DNA from: a virus
Virus record (IMG/VR): IMGVR_UViG_3300032296_002041
Location: 1 to 22,218 of that record
DNA: 22,218 nucleotides
Reading direction: 5' to 3' (one strand)
A program made the position numbers and the translations under genes. Positions 8,372-14,977 of the stretch are shown here, piece by piece; position 1 is the stretch's first letter; each line of letters opens with the position of its first letter. The notes under the pieces were generated by a model that made no database searches, had not been told where the DNA came from, and saw only the letters and a list, made by a program, of their open reading frames with translations.

Positions 8372-8932
8372 TCACAAAAGGTCATCCAAATCCGAGATGT
8401 CTGCGGACGGGCGTTCCGTCGCAGTGAACTCGTCCGCAGCAGACAGACGGCCGTCCATACGGGGGCCATCGCCTACCTTCTGAAGATTGCCCAGTGAGAA
8501 GGCAACGCCATTGTTGCCGTTCACGCTGTACGCATACGCCCGCAGTGAGGCGCGAACCTTTGCACCCGGATAGATTTCCTTGGGGTCAGTAATCGGAGCG
8601 GGCTTGCCGTTCTCGCCAGCAAACTTGCTGACCACACCGGGTTGCTGCTTCGACTTGACGTTCATGAAGACCGACCCTTCAGGGTAGCCCTTCTCTTCGC
8701 CATCGTTGCGGAAAGGCATACGGATTTTGCCGCCTTCCATCAACGCCTTGGTCTTGTCTCCCCACTTCTCCTTGGCCACAGCAGCCGCCGTCGCCTTCAG
8801 TTCGGACATGTCAGTCCCGTCAAGGAATACAAGGCAGCAAGAATAAACTGGCTCACTTGCACCCGGAGGGGTCTGTGGTTCGAACACATGCGGATAAGAG
8901 ATGATTGCTTCAGGTGTAATAACTTTTGACAT
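8372..8932 (-). CDS. DUF2815-family ssDNA-binding protein (186 aa)
   Basis: It has the DUF2815 pattern: 'SYPHVFEPQTPPGASEPVYS', 'VFLDGTDMSELKATAAAVA', 'MPFRNDGEEKGYPEGSVFMN', 'IYPGAKVRASLRAYAY' and 'GVAFSLGNLQKVGDGPRMDG'. The C-terminus is acidic (DISDLDDLL). DUF2815 proteins are phage ssDNA-binding proteins of the OB-fold type, and the acidic tail is the usual contact for replication partners. I chose ATG 8932 (MSKVITPEAI) because AAGGAAACACCG precedes it; the frame is open back to 8965 inside the upstream gene. It lies 10 bases after the DUF2800 nuclease stop and shares its operon. It should coat single strands at the fork. Confidence 0.88.
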   Translation of the reverse strand: MSKVITPEAIISYPHVFEPQTPPGASEPVYSCCLVFLDGTDMSELKATAAAVAKEKWGDKTKALMEGGKIRMPFRNDGEEKGYPEGSVFMNVKSKQQPGVVSKFAGENGKPAPITDPKEIYPGAKVRASLRAYAYSVNGNNGVAFSLGNLQKVGDGPRMDGRLSAADEFTATERPSADISDLDDLL

Positions 8933-8942
8933 CGGTGTTTCC

Positions 8943-10088
8943 TTATTCAACGGTAAAGTCATCAATCGCTAAGGTAGCGATTGCTGGACGGTTATCTGTA
9001 TCAGCGACCATAGATGTGCCGGATGATACAGCTATGACGAGCGATGTCGGCAAGTTCTTCTTGCCTACGATACGCTCGATCTGCGGTGGCGACTTCAACT
9101 TCTTTTCGTAGATGTCGTCGTCATCGAGACCTTCTTGTGCGGCCCAAGCCACAAATTCTTCTTCAACACGCCAGCGGCGGGTCGGTCGTTTCTCAACCAG
9201 CTTGTAGCCGGGAAGCCCACCGCCAGTCTCAAGCAAGCTATTGGCGTGGCGGCGCAGAGATTTAATCCACTCTTCGATCAGCGGAACCCTTTCCAGAAAG
9301 TCCGCGATCTCTTGAGGGGATAGGTCATTGATGTTTCGCACTGTGCCAAACTCGTCTTGTGCAATCTCAAGGGCGTTGTTGCGCAGGGCCGAACAGGTTC
9401 CCGCCGCCAGACAGAACTTGCAGTGATCGCCAGAGATGCGCGGTGCGTCCGGCTTCATAGCTGCGTGCGCTGCGTCAATAAGGTCTGTGCCAAAGTCCAT
9501 GATCTCGTCGCGGGTGTAGGTGTACTGCCGTATCGGCCCATCGGGGTGCATGGCGCGTGGCTGAATGACAACCGTCACCACCTTGTTGACCGGAGCCTTG
9601 TCGCCAATCTCTAATATGCCACCGAGCGCATAATATTTAAGCTGCTCGTTATGCTCGACTTCAACTGCAACACCTTGGCCGTGCTTATAGTCAAGGACGT
9701 AGAGCGTCCCGCTCTCTTTGCCGTAGATGATACAGTCGGCCGTGCCGAACATCGGCATGGGCGGGTCAAGTTTGTCTAGGCTAAAGCGTTTCTCGTAGCG
9801 GCATAGGCTTGGTTCCAACGCGGCTGTTGCGCGGATGTGGTCGATGTAAACCTGAACCGCACGGGCCATGTTGTCGTCAACTATATGGCCGTTATGCGCT
9901 TCGCCAATGAAGGCGAAGGCATCTTCATGTCCATTGACTAAGCAGAACTCACCAAATTCATGCGCCGCTGTACCCAGTTCGGCGTAGGGTGAACTCTCGT
10001 TAGGAAATGGGGCCTCGGCGTTGAGTGAGCCGGGGCAGTTGATGCGGCGCTTCGCATTCGACGCGCCAAACTTTGCGTGTGCTGTCAT
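8943..10088 (-). CDS. DUF2800 RecB/Cas4-like Fe-S nuclease (381 aa)
   Basis: ATG 10088 overlaps the polymerase stop as ATGA, which fixes the start. PD-(D/E)XK signatures are visible: 'ELGTAAHEFGEF' (motif with His), 'MFGTADCIIY' (Asp) and 'LYVLDYKHGQGV' (D-x-K). Cys18 ('RINCPGS') and a distal C-x2-C-x5-C ('DHCKFCLAAGTC') match the one-plus-three cysteine layout of AddB/Cas4-type 4Fe-4S nucleases. The family (DUF2800, PF10926) usually sits beside DUF2815 and a family A polymerase in phages, as here. The likely role is a 5'-3' or ssDNA exonuclease for recombination or end processing. The exact polarity cannot be read from sequence. Confidence 0.85.
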   Translation of the reverse strand: MTAHAKFGASNAKRRINCPGSLNAEAPFPNESSPYAELGTAAHEFGEFCLVNGHEDAFAFIGEAHNGHIVDDNMARAVQVYIDHIRATAALEPSLCRYEKRFSLDKLDPPMPMFGTADCIIYGKESGTLYVLDYKHGQGVAVEVEHNEQLKYYALGGILEIGDKAPVNKVVTVVIQPRAMHPDGPIRQYTYTRDEIMDFGTDLIDAAHAAMKPDAPRISGDHCKFCLAAGTCSALRNNALEIAQDEFGTVRNINDLSPQEIADFLERVPLIEEWIKSLRRHANSLLETGGGLPGYKLVEKRPTRRWRVEEEFVAWAAQEGLDDDDIYEKKLKSPPQIERIVGKKNLPTSLVIAVSSGTSMVADTDNRPAIATLAIDDFTVE

Positions 10089-12001
10089 TTCCTGTACCTT
10101 TTCCCTTCTTTTCCTTCGGCATTTATCGGGCAGCCTTCGGCCCATGCAGGAACTTGCGTCATGATGTCAATCATTTCGTCAAGCGAACCAAAATCATCTG
10201 GCACTTCGCAGATGATTTCATCGTGGACGGACAGGATGACATTGTAGCCCTTGACTTCCAACGCCATCATGGCCGTGGCCATCATATCGCGGGCGGTTGC
10301 TTGCACCACGTTCTCCGTCAATAGGCCACCCCAGATAATCTGGGATACCCACTGACGCGTCACACTATTCAGCGTATCGACTTGGGCTGTGTCGCGCATA
10401 GCCCCCCAAGGTGTCTCTCGCTGAATGATGCGCGGATTGTGGTAAGTAAGCAACCGCCCGCTAGGTAGTGGAAGCTTGACCGACCCAACACGGCCAGCGT
10501 CCTTCACCATCTCTACAAAATCGTTCTCAACATCACGCCAGTATTGCGCGATCCGGTTATTCTTTTCACGGTAGACGGCCACGATGCGCTTGGCTTCGTC
10601 CTCGTCTACCCTAATCCCCATGCTGGCGCACTGCTCGGCAAAGCGTTTGCCGCCCATGCCATAGCCGCAACCCAAAATCGCCATCTTGCCAACTTGGCGT
10701 TGTTTATCGGTGACGCTCTCCACGCCCACGTTGTAGATGGCCGATGCCATTTCTATATACACGTCTCCCCCCTTTCGGAACGTCTCAACGAGATCGTTCT
10801 GCCCCGCTACCCACGCAAGAACGCGGGCTTCAATCGCCGAGTAGTCGGCGAACATAAGGCGGTTCCCTTCGTCGGCTATCAGCATCGAACGCAACAGGTC
10901 GGACGCTAGGACCGTTCCGGCCCCATGTTCTGACACATCCTCGCCCGCTTTGAGTTTGGCGATGATGGTGTCTAACTCGTCTTGTTTCTTTTGCGGACGG
11001 GGGAAGTTCTGTGGCTGTACCAACTTGCCCGACCAGCGGCCAGTCGCAGCGCCATGATAGACGAGAAGGCCACGCATCCGTCCGTCCGCGTTCACCGCGT
11101 GCAGCATCGCGTCATACTTGGCTGTGCTAGACTTCGCTCCGTTCTGCCTGAGTTTCAGAACCTCACGGATCACGGGGTGCAATCGGTCAAAAGATAACAG
11201 CCGGGCAACGGTCTGTTTGTCAACAGACTTGGCGCGGATGCCATGCGCGTTTAGCCACGCGGTCAAGTCCATCGCATTTGTTGCTGCTTTGACTTGGCCT
11301 TTGGTGAGGCGTTGGATTTCTGCATCAATCTCTAGGCTGGCGTTGTTCGCCAGTTCCTTAACGCGATGCACCAAGTCAACGTCAAGCGCCACGCCCCGGT
11401 CGTTGACACGCTGATCGAGTTGATAAAGGCGGCGCTCACTGTCAGGCATTTCGTTCAAGACTTCCGCGACGGACATTTCGGTGCGGACATCTTGTTTATT
11501 ATATTCAATAAGAGCCGCTAATTTATCGGGGGTGTCCCACCATGTGTAGCTGCCGTCGGCGGTTACCTTACGTGGCCGTGCCATCCGGAGCATAAGGGCC
11601 GCGCCAGCTTTGTCCTTCTGTTCTTCAACGCCAAGGACCGCAGCCGCTTGGCCCAGTGCGCGAGGTAGTCCCATCGCGCTGGCCTGCGCCATCGTGCAGC
11701 GCCATTGTTTGATTTTGGTAGCTGGCCATTGGTAGCGGCCAACCATAATCTCGTTCCAGATTGTGCGTTCGAACTGACTATTCCAAGCAGACAATAGCCC
11801 ACCTGCCGTAATCCAATCTTCGAGGTGGGTATCTACCGCATCGCCCGGCTGCCATACTAGCACGTCGTCAGACCACGGGGCTTTATATGCTAGACACCAA
11901 ATGTCGGTGCTAGGATCGGCTGCGTATTTATAGACACCCGTCTTTCGCAAATCAACGGCACTTCTTGTTTCGAAGTCGCAAAAAACTACCTTGTGGACCA
12001 A
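10085..12001 (-). CDS. family A DNA polymerase with 3'-5' proofreading domain (638 aa)
   Basis: The exonuclease domain is at the N-terminus: 'VVFCDFETRSAVDL' (Exo I, D-x-E), 'LSAWNSQFERTIW' (Exo II) and 'YNKQDVRTE' (Exo III). The polymerase domain has motif A 'LMFADYSAIEARVLAW', motif B 'RQVGKMAILGCGYGMGG' and motif C 'ILSVHDEIICEVP', giving the two catalytic aspartates. Start choice: the frame is open to GTG 12070 inside the HNH gene. TTG 12001 is preferred because it lies one base after the HNH stop with GGGAGAGATAAG directly upstream. It is the replicative polymerase, in an operon with nuclease and ssDNA-binding genes. I see no DnaJ-like CxxCxGxG insert of the kind reported in some SAR116 phage polymerases. 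Confidence 0.94.
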   Translation of the reverse strand: MVHKVVFCDFETRSAVDLRKTGVYKYAADPSTDIWCLAYKAPWSDDVLVWQPGDAVDTHLEDWITAGGLLSAWNSQFERTIWNEIMVGRYQWPATKIKQWRCTMAQASAMGLPRALGQAAAVLGVEEQKDKAGAALMLRMARPRKVTADGSYTWWDTPDKLAALIEYNKQDVRTEMSVAEVLNEMPDSERRLYQLDQRVNDRGVALDVDLVHRVKELANNASLEIDAEIQRLTKGQVKAATNAMDLTAWLNAHGIRAKSVDKQTVARLLSFDRLHPVIREVLKLRQNGAKSSTAKYDAMLHAVNADGRMRGLLVYHGAATGRWSGKLVQPQNFPRPQKKQDELDTIIAKLKAGEDVSEHGAGTVLASDLLRSMLIADEGNRLMFADYSAIEARVLAWVAGQNDLVETFRKGGDVYIEMASAIYNVGVESVTDKQRQVGKMAILGCGYGMGGKRFAEQCASMGIRVDEDEAKRIVAVYREKNNRIAQYWRDVENDFVEMVKDAGRVGSVKLPLPSGRLLTYHNPRIIQRETPWGAMRDTAQVDTLNSVTRQWVSQIIWGGLLTENVVQATARDMMATAMMALEVKGYNVILSVHDEIICEVPDDFGSLDEMIDIMTQVPAWAEGCPINAEGKEGKRYRK

Positions 12002-12002
12002 C

Positions 12003-12404
12003 TTATCTCTCCCGTTTAGTCGTATTTTTCCGTTTTGTGTGCCAATGTTTCCCTGCGTAAGTGTGCTCACTATGGCAATTAGCGCATAAAACTTCGCACT
12101 TATCTATCTCCGCAGTAATCTTGCCCCATGCGGTTTTTGGATCTTGGCTTATGTTGAATTTTTTATCGCCGGAAATATGATTAAATTGAAGAGCTTCGGC
12201 GCTACCTTTGTAGCCGCAAATACGGCACCCTCTTTCTAATTTTATGGCGTTGATCATATCCCGTCTTTTTTGCTGAAACGATCTAGTGTGGATTTTTTTG
12301 CTCGGAGAGTTGTTTTTGCATTTCGAACAGCAATACTTTGCGCGTACATCTTTTGGCTCAAAAATAACCAAGCAAGTTAAACAGGAACGACTTTCATACC
12401 CCAT
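12003..12404 (-). CDS. HNH endonuclease with N-terminal zinc finger (133 aa)
   Basis: The N-terminal 'SCLTCLVIFEP...KYCCSKCKN' supplies C-x2-C and C-x3-C pairs that look like a zinc-binding knuckle (residues 8-31). The HNH core follows: 'RGCRICGYKGSAEALQFNHI' carries another C-x2-C and the first His, and 'CEVLCANCHSEHTYAGKHW' carries C-x2-C and the final His. It differs from the two HNH/AP2 genes and is a separate acquisition. It is the first gene of the leftward replication operon. Its stop (12003-12005) is followed after one base by the polymerase TTG start, so its 3' end supplies the polymerase Shine-Dalgarno. ATG 12404 is preceded by AGGAAG about ten bases away. Confidence 0.85.
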   Translation of the reverse strand: MGYESRSCLTCLVIFEPKDVRAKYCCSKCKNNSPSKKIHTRSFQQKRRDMINAIKLERGCRICGYKGSAEALQFNHISGDKKFNISQDPKTAWGKITAEIDKCEVLCANCHSEHTYAGKHWHTKRKNTTKRER

Positions 12405-12436
12405 ATTTATGCACTTCCTACACTACATATGTGAGC

Positions 12437-12465
12437 ATATAGGCACGGGTATATAGTGTCGTCAA
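12437..12465 (-). promoter_or_regulatory. sigma-70-type promoter of the leftward replication operon
   Basis: On the minus strand TTGACG (12465-12460) is followed after exactly 17 bases by CTATAT (12442-12437), about 33 bases upstream of the HNH start at 12404. The box form matches the promoters proposed at 18505-18533 and 21897-21925. An A9 tract lies immediately upstream of the -35. Confidence 0.7.
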
Positions 12466-12537
12466 CAAAAAAAAAGTTCTTGCATTCGATATTCAAACTG
12501 TGCCACCCAAGAAGGGCAACAAGAAAGTTGGGAGAGT
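12466..12537. promoter_or_regulatory. divergent intergenic region, rightward promoter not resolved
   Basis: Seventy-two bases separate the leftward -35 box from the rightward regulator gene. They contain an A-tract and TTCTTGCATTCGATATTC, in which CTTGCA could be a -35, but no matching -10 is visible. GGGAGAGT directly before ATG 12538 is a good ribosome-binding site. Confidence 0.4.
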
Positions 12538-13308
12538 ATGAATAACCGTTTTACCGCATGGAGCGCCGAAGACGACGCTACCCTTACAGGGCTTTACGAG
12601 AATAAGCTGACACACGCGCAGATCGCAGACGTGCTTGGCCGTTCAATCGAGGCGATTGATGCTCGGCGTAGGAAGCTAGGGCTAAAGCGTGGCGTCATCA
12701 TACGCAAAGCGCAAACGCCAGATGATTTCGAAGAGATGGCGAAGACCATGAACATGGCGCAACTCGCTGTCCATTACGGCCGTGTTAGGTCAGTGATCTC
12801 CCGCTGGGTTGAAGAACTCGAACTTACGGAAATCGTTGCCATCCCACGCGGAAGGCCAAAGGCCGTCCCGGATAACTTCCACAAGATGGCCCCGACCATG
12901 ACCCGCGCCGAACTGATGCGGCTTTACAACACCGACCGCCTAACGATTAAAGGTTGGCTCAGGGAAACGGGGATTACTTGCCAGTCGATCACGGAACGGC
13001 GTGCGCAAAACGCCAAGTCCGCTCCGGTCAAGATTGAGGAAGATGGCCCGGTTGTTCGGCGTGAGTTCAACGGCCGCACAAAATTGGTTGCCGCTGAAGC
13101 TGCGCGTTTTCTGCGCCGCTTCCATGCGTCAGTCCATCGTGCGGATATAAAAATGTATGAGCATTCATCTCACACATGGGGTGACGTTAACAATTTGCCC
13201 CACCGAGGCATCAACCAATATTATGTCGCAGGAAAAGGCATAATGTGGCTCGATGACCTCATCGACTACGCTACCTCCAAAGGTTTTAAGATAAAGGAAT
13301 TAACATAA
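12538..13308 (+). CDS. multi-helix-turn-helix regulator (256 aa)
   Basis: It starts at ATG 12538 after GGGAGAGT. Three HTH-like segments can be read. Residues about 5-50 ('FTAWSAEDDATLTGLYENKL' then 'THAQIADVLGRSIEAIDARR') resemble a Myb/SANT or GcrA-like N-terminal HTH. Residues about 65-92 ('MNMAQLAVHYGRVRSVISRW') and about 118-145 ('MTRAELMRLYNTDRLTIKGW') form a tandem pair of HTH units. A Lys/Arg-rich linker and a C-terminal domain (about 180-256, 'HRGINQYYVAGKGIMWLDDL') of unknown fold follow. It opens the rightward early/replication operon and probably controls it or the divergent promoter. This is inference from position and fold. Confidence 0.65.
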   Translation: MNNRFTAWSAEDDATLTGLYENKLTHAQIADVLGRSIEAIDARRRKLGLKRGVIIRKAQTPDDFEEMAKTMNMAQLAVHYGRVRSVISRWVEELELTEIVAIPRGRPKAVPDNFHKMAPTMTRAELMRLYNTDRLTIKGWLRETGITCQSITERRAQNAKSAPVKIEEDGPVVRREFNGRTKLVAAEAARFLRRFHASVHRADIKMYEHSSHTWGDVNNLPHRGINQYYVAGKGIMWLDDLIDYATSKGFKIKELT

Positions 13309-13481
13309 TGGCACGTCCTACAAAAATTATTGACGCTAAAGTTGAAGCAGTTCTCGTAAAGCCAGTCGTGAACGAGAAGGACGCCCTTCTCGCGTGGCTT
13401 CGTTCGCCAAAGATAAATATGTTTGAGCGCAACACACGCTGGCTGGCGGATCGGATTGAAGAAGGAGAGCATTTGAAATGA
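13308..13481 (+). CDS. small unknown protein (57 aa)
   Basis: ATG 13308 overlaps the regulator stop (TAATG), and TGA 13479-13481 overlaps the next start (ATGA). The protein begins MARPTKIIDAKVEAVLVKPV and contains 'LLAWLRSPKINMFERNTRWL', a probable amphipathic helix, before an acidic end. No family is recognised. Exact overlaps on both sides and the shared operon support a real gene. It may be a small early host-modulating protein, but nothing in the sequence shows this directly. Confidence 0.65.
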   Translation: MARPTKIIDAKVEAVLVKPVVNEKDALLAWLRSPKINMFERNTRWLADRIEEGEHLK

Positions 13482-13855
13482 CCGAGATTGAAGCAAAAGC
13501 CTTGGCGCTGGTGCGCGAAGTGCTGGCCGAACGCGACCTAAGCGACAAACGTGCAGTGCGCCGTGAGGTCTCCCCATATACCGAAGCACTATGCCGCGCC
13601 ATCGAAGCGCACGAAGCCTTTAAGCAAGAGGTGAGCGACAAGGTGGAGAAAGTCATTGAGGGTTGCGCAGTTACCAGTTGGGGTGCTGCAATGCTTGACC
13701 CGCTCATCATCCCTGCGCCCAAGCCTGACCCGCTGGTGGAGGCGATAGAAAAGTGCGCGGCGCAGATGCATCTAACGAGTGAAGACGCTGCCAACGCTCT
13801 CCGCGCCGCACTGGAAGCCCGTGGCTTTGAGATAAGGAAGAAAAACGATGACTGA
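13478..13855 (+). CDS. unknown early protein with LRAALEARGFEIR tail (125 aa)
   Basis: GAAGGAGAGC precedes ATG 13478. The protein is mostly helical (EIEAKALALVREVLAERDLS; AIEAHEAFKQEVSDKVEKVI) with a Pro-rich linker 'IIPAPKPDPLVEAIE'. The C-terminal 'SEDAANALRAALEARGFEIR' is nearly identical to the end of the next protein, and the duplication is visible in the DNA. The tail looks like a small helix plus strand module, and I do not recognise a family. The end overlaps the next start by eight bases. Confidence 0.6.
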   Translation: MTEIEAKALALVREVLAERDLSDKRAVRREVSPYTEALCRAIEAHEAFKQEVSDKVEKVIEGCAVTSWGAAMLDPLIIPAPKPDPLVEAIEKCAAQMHLTSEDAANALRAALEARGFEIRKKNDD

Positions 13856-14166
13856 CAACAATTTCTACAAACTTGCATTAAGTGAAAGTTTCGAGCGCGT
13901 TGCAAAGGTGGCTGAAGAACGCGCAGCATTTAACGAGCAGATGCGTGAGAAGGAAACGAATATGATGACACCAGTCACGCAGGATGACCGAAACGCAGCA
14001 GCCGCGCTTTATCTAAAGAATATGGGTGAGCCGTCTAGCCTTCACGATAAGTCAACAGCGGCAGAGATAGAAATGGGTATGCACGATGATTGGGATTGCG
14101 TTCAAGCCTTTGCAGCGCACCGCCTCCGCGCCGCACTGGAAGCGCGTGGTTTTGAGATACGGGAGA
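13799..14166 (+). repeat. 43-bp direct repeat at the ends of two adjacent genes
   Basis: The copies are 13799-13841 and 14124-14166, beginning CTCCGCGCCGCACTGGAAGC, with four mismatches over 43 bases. Both are in frame and encode LRAALEARGFEIR at the C-terminus of consecutive genes, extending to the Shine-Dalgarno of the following gene. This indicates partial gene duplication or 3'-end recombination between neighbours. Confidence 0.85.
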
Positions 14167-14177
14167 AGGGACAATGA
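13848..14177 (+). CDS. unknown early protein, paralogous tail to its neighbour (109 aa)
   Basis: AAGGAAG precedes ATG 13848. The N-terminus (NFYKLALSESFERVAKVAEE) is a charged helix. The middle 'TQDDRNAAAALYLKNMGEPS' resembles a motif seen in many phage hypothetical proteins ('..DREAAAAY...'), and 'AFAAHRLRAALEARGFEIRE' closes the protein. The tail is shared with the upstream gene through a 43-bp DNA repeat. Function is unknown. An internal ATG (13963, residue 39) could give a shorter 71-residue form; no Shine-Dalgarno evidence favours it over 13848. Confidence 0.6.
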   Translation: MTDNNFYKLALSESFERVAKVAEERAAFNEQMREKETNMMTPVTQDDRNAAAALYLKNMGEPSSLHDKSTAAEIEMGMHDDWDCVQAFAAHRLRAALEARGFEIREKGQ

Positions 14178-14311
14178 CCAACCCAATTCAAACTAAGCGT
14201 ATTGAGATGGCCGACAAACGCAAGGGGCGAAGCTGCTTCTATTTTTCGGGAAGCAGGACTGGCCGCATTTCATGGGCTGACTGGTTTTATATACGGGAGA
14301 AAAGCAAATGA
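14174..14311 (+). CDS. small basic/aromatic protein (45 aa)
   Basis: GAAGGGACA precedes ATG 14174, which overlaps the upstream stop (ATGA). TGA 14309-14311 overlaps the next start in the same way. The protein is basic at the N-terminus (MTNPIQTKRIEMADKRKGRS) and aromatic toward the end ('SWADWFYIREKSK'). It is probably a small soluble nucleic-acid or protein-binding factor, and no family is recognised. Support comes from the chained overlaps and ribosome-binding site. Confidence 0.6.
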   Translation: MTNPIQTKRIEMADKRKGRSCFYFSGSRTGRISWADWFYIREKSK

Positions 14312-14514
14312 CCGACCCAGCATCCGAATGGCAGTCAGGTTATGACGCTGGCATCCAAGCCGCAATCAATGCGCTAGAAGCCGACGCCAAGCTATGCGAT
14401 TGCTTCGCGTTTGAGGAAGACGAGTGCGGCTGTGGCGCATGGTGGGATTACAAAACGATTAAGTCAGAACGAGCGGTCGAGATTGTCCGCGCACTAAAGG
14501 GAGAAACGAAATGA
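14308..14514 (+). CDS. small acidic Cys-containing protein (68 aa)
   Basis: ACGGGAGA precedes ATG 14308. The N-terminal helix (EWQSGYDAGIQAAINALEAD) is followed by 'KLCDCFAFEEDECGCGAWWD', with C-x-C and C-x-C pairs that could bind a metal, and then by a short charged helix. The 'WQSGYDAGIQAAINALE' start resembles the small acidic proteins common in early regions of alphaproteobacterial phages. Function is unknown. Confidence 0.62.
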   Translation: MTDPASEWQSGYDAGIQAAINALEADAKLCDCFAFEEDECGCGAWWDYKTIKSERAVEIVRALKGETK

Positions 14515-14753
14515 AACAGGTATTAGCAGCACAACTGGCCGAGTGGATTGCCAACAACGCACGGGGCTACACCAACCGGATCGGGAATAAAATTAAAATT
14601 GAAGGCACGATTGATGCCTACGATCTTCTCGTATATGTCCAGTCGCTTCTGGCTGACAGAAGCAGGGAGCAAATCCAAGCGGACAACAAAGCGTCTTACA
14701 CTGGCCGGGTTGTAAAGGTTGCGGTTGAAGGTGGCGACTTCATGGAGGCATAG
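14511..14753 (+). CDS. unknown small protein (80 aa)
   Basis: AAAGGGAGAAACGAA precedes ATG 14511, overlapping the previous stop by ATGA. The protein opens with 'LAAQLAEWIANNARGYTNRI', continues with 'IKIEGTIDAYDLLVYVQSLL' and ends with a short strand 'GRVVKVAVEGGDF'. It looks like a compact alpha/beta domain. No conserved catalytic residues are visible and no family is recognised. The following gene starts three bases later, with Shine-Dalgarno GGAGG inside this gene's last codons. Confidence 0.6.
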   Translation: MKQVLAAQLAEWIANNARGYTNRIGNKIKIEGTIDAYDLLVYVQSLLADRSREQIQADNKASYTGRVVKVAVEGGDFMEA

Positions 14754-14755
14754 TC

Positions 14756-14977
14756 ATGGACAAGATAAGGTGGACCGACGATGAACAAAAAGTGGACTTT
14801 GTTCCAGTATTCATCATCGGTTTTGAAGAAGACTTTGAGCGCGGCGTAATAATAACAACCGCCGCGTATCCCCTAATCGCTGAAGCTGGCCCCGATGCCG
14901 CGCTCTATGTGATAGACGCGGCGGTAGATATGCTGATGCAGAAGCGCGACCAAATTGAAAAGAGGGATTTGAACTAA
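14756..14977 (+). CDS. unknown small acidic protein (73 aa)
   Basis: GGAGGCATAGTC precedes ATG 14756. The sequence 'VDFVPVFIIGFEEDFERGVI' then 'AYPLIAEAGPDAALYVIDAA' suggests two strands and a helix in a small acidic alpha/beta fold. The stop (14975-14977) overlaps the primase start (TAATG), so it is probably co-translated with the primase-helicase. That coupling makes a replication accessory role plausible, but the sequence does not prove it. Confidence 0.6.
   Translation: MDKIRWTDDEQKVDFVPVFIIGFEEDFERGVIITTAAYPLIAEAGPDAALYVIDAAVDMLMQKRDQIEKRDLN

Noticed and set aside
12487-12520. Sigma-54-type promoter (TGGCAC on the minus strand near 12515)
   Set aside because: The spacing to a GC/TTGC element does not fit, and the direction would run into the operon already served by a good sigma-70 promoter.
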